Positions 11,140-19,354 of a stretch of DNA of 40,823 nucleotides are shown here, in pieces. The stretch's first letter is position 1; each line of letters begins with the position of its first letter. The notes beneath the pieces are model-generated. The model was not told where the DNA came from. It did no database searches and saw only the letters and a program-made list of their open reading frames with translations. The position numbers and the translations under genes are program-made. Source of the DNA: Nocardiopsis alba DSM 43377 (lineage in GTDB: Bacteria > Actinomycetota > Actinomycetes > Streptosporangiales > Streptosporangiaceae); contig NZ_ANAC01000020.1 in NCBI RefSeq assembly GCF_000341225.1, forward strand, positions 1 to 40,823. The letters are read 5' to 3'.

Positions 11140-11790
11140 TCAGCGGAGGCCGAACACCGGCCCGTCGAAGGTGCTCTCCAGGACGCAGGAGGTGAGGTCG
11201 TCGATGACGGCGACGGCGCCCAAGCCCTCGAGTTCGGCCCGGTCGTGGGAGGTGGCCACGGCCAGCACGGTGGCCCCGGAGGCCACTCCGGCCCGGATAC
11301 CGGCGGGCGCGTCCTCGACCACCAGGCAGCGTTCGGGGGCGTGGCCCAACCGTTCCGCCGCCTTCAGGTAGCCCTGGGGGTCCGGTTTGCCGACGCTCAC
11401 GTCCTCGGCGGCCACCAGGACCTCGGGGATGGGCAGGCCCGCGTGGGAGAGGCGCTCTCGCATGAGCAGTCGGGTGCCGGAGGTGACGGCGGCCCAACGT
11501 TCGGCGGGCAACGCGCCGAGGAGGTCGACGGTGGCGGGCAGCGCCGTCACTCCGGCCACGTCGCCGAGTTCGAGCTCCTCCAACGCGTCCGCGGCCGCCT
11601 CGACCTCCTCGGCGGGCAGGAACAGGGCGATGGTGTCCTCGGAACGGCGCCCGTGGGAGACCTCCAGGATCGCCTCGGGGTCCACTCCGTAGCTCTCGGC
11701 CCACAGCCGCCAGGTCCGTTCCACCACGGGGGTGGAGTCCACGAGGGTGCCGTCGATGTCGAACAGGACCGCGTCCACACTGATGCGCAT
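11140..11790 (-). CDS. HAD superfamily (subfamily IA) sugar- or polyol-phosphatase-like hydrolase
   Basis: A 216-residue HAD phosphatase with all four motifs: I DIDGTLVDS (nucleophile and acid/base Asp), II TSGTR, III GKPDPQGYL (Lys) and IV VVEDAPAGIRAG. A helical C1 cap lies between motifs I and II (ERTWRLWAESYGVD...). The pattern resembles GppA/YfbT-like sugar phosphatases and glycerol-3-phosphatases, but the substrate is not determined. It starts at ATG 11790, 16 bp after the VTT protein stop, so the two are probably co-transcribed. Confidence 0.88.
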   Translation of the reverse strand: MRISVDAVLFDIDGTLVDSTPVVERTWRLWAESYGVDPEAILEVSHGRRSEDTIALFLPAEEVEAAADALEELELGDVAGVTALPATVDLLGALPAERWAAVTSGTRLLMRERLSHAGLPIPEVLVAAEDVSVGKPDPQGYLKAAERLGHAPERCLVVEDAPAGIRAGVASGATVLAVATSHDRAELEGLGAVAVIDDLTSCVLESTFDGPVFGLR

Positions 11791-11806
11791 GGCCCCACGG
11801 TAACCG

Positions 11807-12337
11807 TCAGGCGGCCTCGATCCGGTCGCCGGCGTCCTCGTTCTCCTCGGACGGGGCCCCGTCGTCCTTCCCTCGGCGCAGTCGGGAGCGCAGGACCAGC
11901 GCGGTGACCAGCAGCGCGGCGAGGACGATCACGCCGAGCGCGGTCCAGGGAGAGTTCAGGAAGAGCACCAGCCAGGTGCCGACCAGCCCGGAGATGACCG
12001 TGCCCCACAGGCCGGCCCAGGCCAGTCCGCCGATGAAGACGGCGGTGAAATAGATGGGGAAGCGCATGCGCACCGCGCCCGCGGCGAGGTTGATGGCCGT
12101 CTGCATCCCGACGGTGAAGAAGCCGAGCGTGACCACGGGCGCGCCGTAGCGGTCGATCCGTCTCTTGGCGGCGTCGAGTCTGGGGCCGAGCCGCCGGCCG
12201 AGCCGACTGCGGGAGACCCCCGCTCCGAGACCGCGGCCGATCCAGTAGGTGGCGGGGGCCCGCAGCAGGATCACGACGAGCAGGGTCGCGTAGACCACCC
12301 AGAAGGGCTGCCCCTCCAGGAAAGAGAACTGCGGCAT
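11807..12337 (-). CDS. VTT-domain (DedA/SNARE-associated-like) small membrane protein
   Basis: A 176-residue protein with about four or five membrane helices and a charged tail (RLRRGKDDGAPSEENED). The middle part (DRYGAPVVTLGFFTVGMQTAINLAAGAVRM...) resembles the VTT/DedA fold, in which a G-x-x-x-N/P re-entrant segment supports lipid scrambling or transport. The canonical DedA Arg/Asp motif is not fully present, so this is a divergent member. GAAGGGG lies before the ATG at 12337. A candidate iron-regulator box is about 34 bp upstream (12371-12389), suggesting DtxR/IdeR-family control of this gene and the HAD gene. Confidence 0.7.
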   Translation of the reverse strand: MPQFSFLEGQPFWVVYATLLVVILLRAPATYWIGRGLGAGVSRSRLGRRLGPRLDAAKRRIDRYGAPVVTLGFFTVGMQTAINLAAGAVRMRFPIYFTAVFIGGLAWAGLWGTVISGLVGTWLVLFLNSPWTALGVIVLAALLVTALVLRSRLRRGKDDGAPSEENEDAGDRIEAA

Positions 12338-12370
12338 GGACCCGACCCCTTCACGCTCGACGCTCTCAAC

Positions 12371-12389
12371 TTTGCATTGCCTTACCTAA
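12371..12389 (-). promoter_or_regulatory. Candidate IdeR/DmdR1 iron box
   Basis: On the minus strand the site reads TTAGGTAAGGCAATGCAAA. It matches the 19-bp consensus TTAGGTTAGGCTAACCTAA at 14 positions. The left half is nearly perfect and the right half is poor. It lies 34 bp before the VTT protein start and downstream of the mnmA stop, so its target is the VTT-HAD pair. Confidence 0.45.
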
Positions 12390-12447
12390 CTTCGGCAAGG
12401 GGCGAGAGCCCGAAACCCGGGTTATCTGTCCTACATTGCCCCTTTTG

Positions 12448-13548
12448 CTACTGGACCTGCGTCTCCGTGTCCTCGGTTCGAGAGGTGGCGGAGATGGTCG
12501 CCGACCCCAGGACCGCGTCACCGTCGTAGACCACCACGGCCTGCCCTGTGGCCACGCCCTTGGCTGGCTCGGCCAGCCGGACCACCAGCTCCGGGCCCTC
12601 CTCCGTCTCCCGCTGGAAGACCGTGGCCGGGTACACCTCGCCGTGCGCCCTCAACTGGACGTGACACTCGGTCGGCTCGGTCAACGGGGCGCCACCGCTC
12701 CAGACCGGGCGACGACCCACGATCCCGTCCACACGGAGCGAGGCGCGCGGACCCACCGTCACCGTGTTGTTCACCGGCTCGATGGAGAGCACGTAGCGCG
12801 GGTCGGGGGCGCCGCCCAGGCCCAGGCCCTTGCGCTGACCGATGGTGAAGGCGTGCGATCCCTTGTGGGTGCCCACCACGTTGCCGTCCTCGTCCTGGAT
12901 CGGACCGGGACGCTCCCCCAGCCGACGGTTGAGGAAGCCGGCGGTGTCGCCGTCGGCGATGAAGCAGATGTCGTGGCTGTCCGGCTTGTCGGCGACCGAG
13001 AGCCCGCGGCGCTCCGCCTCGGCCCGCACCTCGTCCTTGGTGCAGTCGCCCAGCGGGAACATCGCGTGCTTCAACTGCTCGGCGTCGAGGACGCCCAGCA
13101 CGTACGACTGGTCCTTGCCCTCGTCGACGCTGCGCACCAGGCGACCGTCGATCTTGCGGACGTGGTGTCCGGTCGCCACGGCGTCGAAGCCCAGGGCGAC
13201 GGCCCGATCCAGCACCGCCTCGAACTTGATCTTCTCGTTACAGCGCAGGCACGGGTTGGGGGTGTTGCCCGCCTCGTACTCGGAGACGAAGTCCTGGACC
13301 ACCTCGCGGTCGAACTCCTCCGACATGTCCCACACGTAGAACGGGATGCCGATGACGTCCGCGGCGCGGCGGGCGTCGTGGGAGTCCTCGACCGTACAGC
13401 AGCCTCGGGCGCCGGTCCGGTAGGACTGTGGGTTCTTGGAAAGGGCCAGGTGGACGCCGGTGACGTCGTACCCCGCCTCGGCCACGCGGGCCGCGGCTAC
13501 CGCGGAGTCGACCCCGCCGGACATGGCGGCCAGTACACGCAAAGTCAT
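12448..13548 (-). CDS. mnmA: tRNA-specific 2-thiouridylase MnmA
   Basis: A 366-residue enzyme that thiolates U34 in tRNAs for Lys, Glu and Gln in the cytoplasm. It has the PP-loop AMSGGVDS (8-15) for ATP, the catalytic Cys C100 in [10 protein letters not shown] and the second Cys C195 in [11 protein letters not shown], which together carry the persulfide. The C-terminal beta domain contains the [10 protein letters not shown] hairpin. Length and residues are normal. It starts at ATG 13548 and diverges from the DUF695 gene at 13674. In many actinobacteria the sulfur donor gene (iscS) lies next to mnmA; it is not in this window. Confidence 0.97.
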   Translation of the reverse strand: MTLRVLAAMSGGVDSAVAAARVAEAGYDVTGVHLALSKNPQSYRTGARGCCTVEDSHDARRAADVIGIPFYVWDMSEEFDREVVQDFVSEYEAGNTPNPCLRCNEKIKFEAVLDRAVALGFDAVATGHHVRKIDGRLVRSVDEGKDQSYVLGVLDAEQLKHAMFPLGDCTKDEVRAEAERRGLSVADKPDSHDICFIADGDTAGFLNRRLGERPGPIQDEDGNVVGTHKGSHAFTIGQRKGLGLGGAPDPRYVLSIEPVNNTVTVGPRASLRVDGIVGRRPVWSGGAPLTEPTECHVQLRAHGEVYPATVFQRETEEGPELVVRLAEPAKGVATGQAVVVYDGDAVLGSATISATSRTEDTETQVQ

Positions 13549-13673
13549 AGTGCAGTCCAGGGTATGCGCCCGGAGACGGACCGGACACGGATCGGTGGAG
13601 CGAGGGACGTGTTCGAGGACTCGCCGTCGCGCGCGCGGCGAGGGTACTCGTCCGGTTCTGCGAAAATCGACAC

Positions 13674-14861
13674 ATGGCTCTGTTCCGTCGTCGCCGCTCC
13701 AACGACTCCACCGATTCCGCCGTCACGGCCACCACCGCCGCCGTGACCGCCTTCTGGGACGCCTGGCCGTCGGTGCGCACCGCGCTGGCCGAGGCCGTGG
13801 ACTCGGACACCCCCGCACCCACCGAGGTGGCCGAACGGGTCACCGCCCTGGTCAGGGCGATCCACCCCGACCTGGACTGGGAGATCGGGCGGGCCCCGGA
13901 ACCCCAGGGAGGACTGGACGAGCTGGACATGTCCCCCGACATCGACCCGGCCGAACTCCTGGAGCAGCTCGCCGCCCTGGACGACCCGTCCAGGATCACC
14001 GACGCCCCCTCCTACGCGATGACCCTGCGCCCGGGAACCTCGGAGGAGGCCCGGGTCCAGTCCGAACGCTGGTCCCGTTCCGCCCCCGACGACGACCGGT
14101 GGCGGTTCCGCCCGGTCCGCCCGGCCGATCACGACCGGCTGACCTCCACCGTTCGCTGGGACGACCACGAGCTCGACCTCTCGCACGCCTCGGTCTCCAT
14201 GCGGGTCGACCAGGCCGGCGGCCGGATCGACGTGGGCGTGTACCACCCGGACAACATGTTCCTGTCCGAGGAGACCCGCCGGGCCGTGGCCGAGCACGTC
14301 ACCCTGTTGGCGCTGGGCGAGGACGAGATGGTCCGATGGGTGGGGAAGGTGTCCCCGCTGGACGAGCGCCCCTTGGACCCGCTTCCGCCCACCTCCATGC
14401 CCTCCGTCGCCAAACAAATGCGCGACCTGCTCGGCGGCACCGACGGTTGGGTGACGCTGCACGGACGGATCCCGCTCCAGGGCGCGGTGGAGATCATGCT
14501 CCGGCACCCGGTGACCCGCCGTGACCTGCCCGCCCTGTCGCTGTTCGTCCAGGTGCTGGTCCCCTACACGAACGCGGACTCCGACCGTCTGCCCGAGGAG
14601 GGGTCCGTCGAGGCGCTCGCCGGCCTGGAGGCGCGGCTGAACGAGATCCTCGGCGACAACGGCGCCATGTTCATGCGCCAGTCCGGGGGCGGACAGCGGA
14701 TGTACGTCTACTACCTGGACCCGGACTCCGGGGTGCTGCCCGAGTTCGAGACCGCACTGATGGACTGGCCGGAGGGCAAGGTGCAGCTGCGCACCCGACT
14801 GGACCCCAAGTGGTCCCAGTTCGACCTCGCCCGCCGCCCCTACGTCCGCAAGCTCGGCTAA
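13674..14861 (+). CDS. DUF695-like protein of unknown function
   Basis: A 395-residue soluble protein without signal or membrane segments. It opens with a basic MALFRRRR, then a central domain (about 70-270). The C-terminal part, with [26 protein letters not shown] followed by [16 protein letters not shown], resembles the DUF695 family (DPxWxxY/F ending). No catalytic motif is recognised. It is a single gene divergent from mnmA with 125 bp between. A 9-bp stem hairpin after the stop (14882-14918) probably ends transcription. Confidence 0.7.
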   Translation: MALFRRRRSNDSTDSAVTATTAAVTAFWDAWPSVRTALAEAVDSDTPAPTEVAERVTALVRAIHPDLDWEIGRAPEPQGGLDELDMSPDIDPAELLEQLAALDDPSRITDAPSYAMTLRPGTSEEARVQSERWSRSAPDDDRWRFRPVRPADHDRLTSTVRWDDHELDLSHASVSMRVDQAGGRIDVGVYHPDNMFLSEETRRAVAEHVTLLALGEDEMVRWVGKVSPLDERPLDPLPPTSMPSVAKQMRDLLGGTDGWVTLHGRIPLQGAVEIMLRHPVTRRDLPALSLFVQVLVPYTNADSDRLPEEGSVEALAGLEARLNEILGDNGAMFMRQSGGGQRMYVYYLDPDSGVLPEFETALMDWPEGKVQLRTRLDPKWSQFDLARRPYVRKLG

Positions 14862-14881
14862 GGCCCCTCCACCACGCTCGC

Positions 14882-14918
14882 TCCGCCGCCGCCCGGTTCC
14901 GTTCCGGTCGGCGGCGGA
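14882..14918 (+). terminator. Hairpin, likely terminator of the DUF695 gene
   Basis: A perfect 9-bp stem (14882-14890 with 14910-14918) encloses a 19-nt loop that can itself form a CCGG/CCGG stem. It starts 20 bp after the stop codon. Confidence 0.6.
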
Positions 14919-15067
14919 TCCCGTTCGTCCCCGCGAAAGGGTCGCCGGGGACCGCACGCCGTACCCTCGCCCTCGTGCTCCCGTCGTCCCGCGGGCCCGC
15001 CCGCGGCCACTACCCTGAGGCGTCACGGATCCGAACGCGAGAGGTCCCCGGACACGAGGCATGACCT

Positions 15068-16750
15068 ATGACACCCCCCGGTAGCGCCGCTCGCTACGAG
15101 CGCGCCAACACGGGACCCGACGCCGAGCGTTGGCGGACCTGGAAGGGCCCGGTCGTCCTGGCCCTGGCCCGGACCTTCACCTCGGCGGCCCGGGTCCTGG
15201 AGGCGCTCGCGGTCTTCCGCGGGGACCTCCGGGTGCTGGTGGTGTTCTCCTTCGACGGCACCTCGGCCTTCAACGCCGGCACCGAGGAACTCCTGGAGGG
15301 CCTGGAGACGGCCCTGATCCCGTGGGAGCGACGTCTGGAGGTCCGCCCCCACCTGGTGCTCACCGCCACCGAGAACGCGGACATGGCGGACTTCGCGTGC
15401 CCGATCGTGGTCCTGCCGCACGGCATCGGCTTCCAGAAGTACGTCCCGGACCATCGCACGCGTCGAGTGCGCCTGTCCGGGGTGCCACGACCGGAGTTCC
15501 ACGAGGCCGGGAACCTCCACCTCGTGCTCTCGCACCCGGCCCAGCTCGAACAGCTCCGGGCCGCCCGGATCCCCCTCGTCGACCGGGCCCACGTGGTCGG
15601 GGACCCGGCTCGCGACCGCCTCGTCGACGACCTGCGGCTACGGGACCGATACCGGGCCGACCTGAAGGTGGAACCGGACCAGAGACTGGTGGTGCTCACC
15701 TCCACATGGGGGCCGGAGGGGCTCATCGGAAGCCGCCCCGAGCTGCCCGGCGCCCTCGTCGGCTCCCTCCCCCACGACGACTATCGGGTCGCGGCGATCC
15801 TGCATCCGAACATCTGGTTCGCGCACAGCCCCTGGCAGGTCCGGCACATGCTCGCCGACGCCCTGGACGCGGGGCTGCTGCTCATGCCGCCCGACCGTGG
15901 TTGGGGGGCGGCCCTGGTCGCGGCCGACTGCGTGATCGGCGACCACGGCAGCGTCACGCTCTATGGAGCCGCGTTGGACCATCCCGTCCTGGTGGCCGCC
16001 CGAGGCTCCGAATCGGTTCCGGGAACGGCCGCGTCGGCGCTGTTCGAAACCGCGCCCCGGTTGGAGACGGGCGACCTGAGAGAACAGGTGGAGCGGGTGG
16101 TCGAGGGGCATCTTCCAGGCCGCAACAGCGCCGCCACCGAGCTGGCGTTCGCCCACCCGGGGGAAGGGGGGTGGCGACTCACGGCGCTCCTGTACCGACT
16201 GCTGGATATGGAACCTCACCGTTCCAGAGGTGACGACGGCACTCGGCGCGCCCTGCCCCCTCCCGTCCCCGACGAGGCCTCGGCCACCGCCCTCGCCTTC
16301 GACGTGCACGGTCTGCTCGACGGGGCCGAACTGTCCCTGGAACGTTTTCCCAGCGCCACCCGCCGAACGCCCTCCCCGCCCGCGGGGGCCGTCCGGCACC
16401 TGTCCGTCTACGAGACGGAGACCCGGCACGCCCTGGTCCACTCGGCCTCCGTCGTGTGCCGTGTACCCGGTGAACACGTCGGTCCGGCGCGCTGGCCCGA
16501 GCGGGCCCTGGAGCGGTATCCGGGCGCCTACGCCGTGGCCCAGGGCACGGGCGAGGGGACCGAGGTCCTGTTCCGCGGCGGCGACCGTCTCCTGGTCCGC
16601 TTCGACTCCGATGTGGCCCCGACTCTGAGCGCCGCCGTCCCCTACACCCTGCTACGCGCGGGACGTGAGCCGATCGGCCACCACAAGGTACGGGTGGGTC
16701 CGCACCGTCGGGCCTGCTCGGTGGAGCCGCTCACCCGAACCGACTCGTAG
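15068..16750 (+). CDS. GT-B glycosyltransferase / CDP-glycerol glycerophosphotransferase-like protein
   Basis: A 560-residue cytoplasmic protein. Residues about 25-375 look like a GT-B fold: Rossmann-like strands (LRVLVVFSFDGTSAF, IVVLPHGIGFQKYVP), an RLVVLTSTWGPEGL strand opening the second half, and VAADCVIGDHGSVTLYGAALDHPVLVA. The last resembles the donor-site loop of CDP-glycerol glycerophosphotransferases (DxSSxxxxxxxxxxPxI). The C-terminal 180 residues look like a separate, unrecognised domain. Related proteins of this layout are sometimes mislabelled translation initiation factor 2. Target and donor are unknown. It converges on the STAND NTPase gene with only 24 bp between stops, placing it in the same accessory block. 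Confidence 0.6.
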   Translation: MTPPGSAARYERANTGPDAERWRTWKGPVVLALARTFTSAARVLEALAVFRGDLRVLVVFSFDGTSAFNAGTEELLEGLETALIPWERRLEVRPHLVLTATENADMADFACPIVVLPHGIGFQKYVPDHRTRRVRLSGVPRPEFHEAGNLHLVLSHPAQLEQLRAARIPLVDRAHVVGDPARDRLVDDLRLRDRYRADLKVEPDQRLVVLTSTWGPEGLIGSRPELPGALVGSLPHDDYRVAAILHPNIWFAHSPWQVRHMLADALDAGLLLMPPDRGWGAALVAADCVIGDHGSVTLYGAALDHPVLVAARGSESVPGTAASALFETAPRLETGDLREQVERVVEGHLPGRNSAATELAFAHPGEGGWRLTALLYRLLDMEPHRSRGDDGTRRALPPPVPDEASATALAFDVHGLLDGAELSLERFPSATRRTPSPPAGAVRHLSVYETETRHALVHSASVVCRVPGEHVGPARWPERALERYPGAYAVAQGTGEGTEVLFRGGDRLLVRFDSDVAPTLSAAVPYTLLRAGREPIGHHKVRVGPHRRACSVEPLTRTDS

Positions 16751-16774
16751 TCCGGGAGGCGCCCCCGAACGAGA

Positions 16775-18901
16775 TCAGCCCGAAGGCGGTCCCGATCGGG
16801 CGATCCGCTCGGCCACGGAGACGGCCCTGGGGCTCTCCAGTCCCCGGTAGAGCCGCTCGGCCTCGACCAACCGGGCGCGTGCCTCGCCCGGGGCCCCGAT
16901 CTCCTCGTAGAGATCGGCGAGCAGAACGTACGCCTCGGCCCGGTAGTAGTGCTGATCCCCGACCCCGAGGTCCTCGATGGCCAGGTTCAACGCGGTGATC
17001 GCCTCTCGATGCCGTCCGGCCGCGGCATGGGCCTCCCCGAGCCACACCCGACCCCGGGCGCTCATCCGACCATCGGACTCCGAGAGCGCCTCGAACCGTG
17101 CCAGGGCGGACTCGATGTCCGTGATCGCCTCCTCCGCCCGACCGGCCCGAACCCCGGCCTGGCCTCGGAAGAGCAGACCGAGAGCCTCACCCCGCTCCGA
17201 GCCGGGCAGATCGGAGGCCCGGTTGGCCTCGATACACCGGTCATAGGCGGCGATGGCCGCCTCGGGGTCGGTCTCCGCCAGGTAGCGGCCCCGGAACTCC
17301 CACACCGAGGCCCGAAGCATGAGGTCGTCCATCCCCTCGACGAGTTCGGCCGCTCGATCGAGCCGCGCCCCGGCCTCCGCGTGTCTCCCGAGATCGGTCA
17401 GAGGGCGCGATCCGAGAGAGAGGAGCCTGGCCTCGGCCGCGGTGTCCCCCACCATCCGGGCCGAGTCGGCGCCGACCACGGCGGTGGTCGCCCAGTCGTG
17501 TACGAAACGGTGGTCCAGGTAGAGGGCCGGCGCGAGTTCGGCGAACCGGTGGGCGTGGACGTGCAGCCCCTGCTCGGCACTGCCCAGTACCACCGAGAGC
17601 AGTGTCGGGCGTTCACGCAGGAGCCAGGCCTTGGCCGATCCGGTGTCACCGTCGAAGGGATCCTCGGCGCCGGTCAGGATCGACCCCAGATCGAGGGTTC
17701 TGAGCCGCTCGCCCCGGGCCGCGAGCTCCGCGAACCCGAGCCGGACCAGGTAGGCGTCGAGCATGGCGGTCAGACGGGCACGACGAGGGCCGGCACCGTC
17801 CTCCTCGGCCCGGTCACGGGCGTGGCCTCGGATGAGCTCGTGCCGAAAACGCAGCGTGTGCGTGTCCATCTCCACGAGATCGGCGGCGAGGATCTCCTTC
17901 CACCGGCCCTCGTCTCCGAGGAGCGGCATCAGCGCCCGGTCCAGATGTGGACCCGGCCAGTCGCCCAGAGCGCGGTACACGGCCGCCGCCTCCGGCGACA
18001 GGGCTCCGTAGGAGGTCTCGAAGATCACGCCGAGGCTCCGACGCAACTCCTCGGCGCTGTCGGGGGCCGACGGGGCACGTTTCATGTCCTCGGCCAGGGC
18101 CGCGGCCGAACCGGGCCCCATACGGAACAACCGGCCACCGACGAGGGCGATGGCCAGGGGGAGACCGGCGCACACCTCCAACAGCCGTTCGATCGCCTCG
18201 GGGTCCTCGGACTCCAGCGATCGGTCGGCTCGACTCTCCAGGAGGGCTCGCGCATGCTCCGCGTCCAGCGGCACCAGGCTGCGCGGGTGGGCTCCCCTCG
18301 GGTCCCCCAGGAGTTCGTCGAGGTCGGGGACGTCGCCGTCGACCAGGACCAGGCTCCCGTTCCCCTCGGGCACCAGCGCCCGTACCTGGGCCGGTTCCCA
18401 CGCACCCTCGACCACCACCAACAGGCACGGGCGACGTCGGGTGAGGCTCCGGTACTCCTTGGCCCTCTCGGCAGGGGAGGACGGGATCGCCTTCTCCTCC
18501 ATCCCCAGCGCCCTCAGGAATCCGGTGATCGCGGTGTCGGGGTCCTCATAGAGGCCACGGCGGTACTCGAAGCCGAGTTGGCCACCGCTGAAGTAGTCCT
18601 GGTGGATCTCGGCGATCTTGCGGATGAAGGTGGTCTTGCCGATACCGAGCGGCCCCTCGCAGAGGACCACCCGTGGCGAGGAACCGGAGCTCAGGGTCGA
18701 GCCGATCCACTCCAGCGGGTCGTGCCGGTTCACGAAGTCGTGGGGCGGCCGCTCGACCTGGAGGGGTCGATGGTCCTTCCCCTTCAGAACATTGGTGACG
18801 TTGACATCGCGGCCGACGGCACCGGCCTGGATCGCGGTCCCGCCGACGTCACCGCCGATGGTGCTGCGCACCTGACGGGGTTCGGGGGTGTCGTCGTTCA
18901 T
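16775..18901 (-). CDS. STAND-type NTPase with TPR tail and N-terminal GGxVGGxxIQAG motif
   Basis: A 708-residue protein. Residues 14-37 carry a Gly-rich repeat-like motif (IGGDVGGTAIQAGAVGRDVNV) that I recognise from the N-termini of many actinobacterial conflict-system NTPases. The NTPase follows: HDFVNRHDPLEW (54-65), Walker A GPLGIGKTT (83-91) and the GLPLAIALVGG motif near 250. The Walker B equivalent reads LLVVVEGAWEP, with Glu where Asp is usual, and the strand that normally ends in TSR reads SLVLVDGD. The C-terminal half is made of TPR-like helices (GRHAEAGARLDRAAEL, AEEAITDIESALARFEAL). A GGGAGAGGT ribosome site precedes ATG 18901. It is transcribed divergently from the NB-ARC/TPR gene at 19355. 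Signalling through ligand-driven oligomerisation is inferred. Confidence 0.78.
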   Translation of the reverse strand: MNDDTPEPRQVRSTIGGDVGGTAIQAGAVGRDVNVTNVLKGKDHRPLQVERPPHDFVNRHDPLEWIGSTLSSGSSPRVVLCEGPLGIGKTTFIRKIAEIHQDYFSGGQLGFEYRRGLYEDPDTAITGFLRALGMEEKAIPSSPAERAKEYRSLTRRRPCLLVVVEGAWEPAQVRALVPEGNGSLVLVDGDVPDLDELLGDPRGAHPRSLVPLDAEHARALLESRADRSLESEDPEAIERLLEVCAGLPLAIALVGGRLFRMGPGSAAALAEDMKRAPSAPDSAEELRRSLGVIFETSYGALSPEAAAVYRALGDWPGPHLDRALMPLLGDEGRWKEILAADLVEMDTHTLRFRHELIRGHARDRAEEDGAGPRRARLTAMLDAYLVRLGFAELAARGERLRTLDLGSILTGAEDPFDGDTGSAKAWLLRERPTLLSVVLGSAEQGLHVHAHRFAELAPALYLDHRFVHDWATTAVVGADSARMVGDTAAEARLLSLGSRPLTDLGRHAEAGARLDRAAELVEGMDDLMLRASVWEFRGRYLAETDPEAAIAAYDRCIEANRASDLPGSERGEALGLLFRGQAGVRAGRAEEAITDIESALARFEALSESDGRMSARGRVWLGEAHAAAGRHREAITALNLAIEDLGVGDQHYYRAEAYVLLADLYEEIGAPGEARARLVEAERLYRGLESPRAVSVAERIARSGPPSG

Positions 18902-19354
18902 ACCTCTCCCGAGGGGGTCGGAGCAGGGCGCCGTATCGCACGGATCACCCTATCGATCGAAGCCCTTCTCGGGGTCCGACGGGATCGAGGGTGACGGTGG
19001 ATCTCAGGGGTTCCGTGCTCGTCGCACCCGACCGACGCCCCGTCGTGGCCGAGTGCGGACAGCGCCCTGTTCCGACCCCCATAGGCACCCCAGGGTTCTC
19101 TGGCCCCGTTCACCACATTGTCCCCTCCCCTCACATCACGAATCGGACTCTGTGTCGTGCCTCCCTCACCGTCGGTACACGCCGATGACCTGGGACAGCG
19201 AGATCCGTGTGATTGATTCCCCGCCCCAAGGGGAAGTGGATCGTCCGAAACCCCCTTCATGGTGGGGGTTCCCGACCAGGTGTCGGGGCATACGACTCAT
19301 AGGCGTCGCCTGCACGGGACGCGGCTCCCTCGGACCCCGGGAAGGGTGTGGCCG
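18902..19354. other. Divergent intergenic region between the two NTPase genes
   Basis: About 450 bp separates the divergent starts and should hold both promoters. Two small hairpins lie in tandem near the right gene: 19217-19235 (6-bp stem TTCCCC/GGGGAA) and 19249-19270 (7-bp stem AACCCCC/GGGGGTT). They could shape the leader of the NB-ARC gene. No convincing -35/-10 pair and no tRNA or repeat array was found. Confidence 0.5.

Noticed and set aside
16949..18994. 681-residue + strand open frame opposite the STAND NTPase
   Set aside because: Antisense shadow. The minus strand protein has Walker motifs and a good ribosome site.
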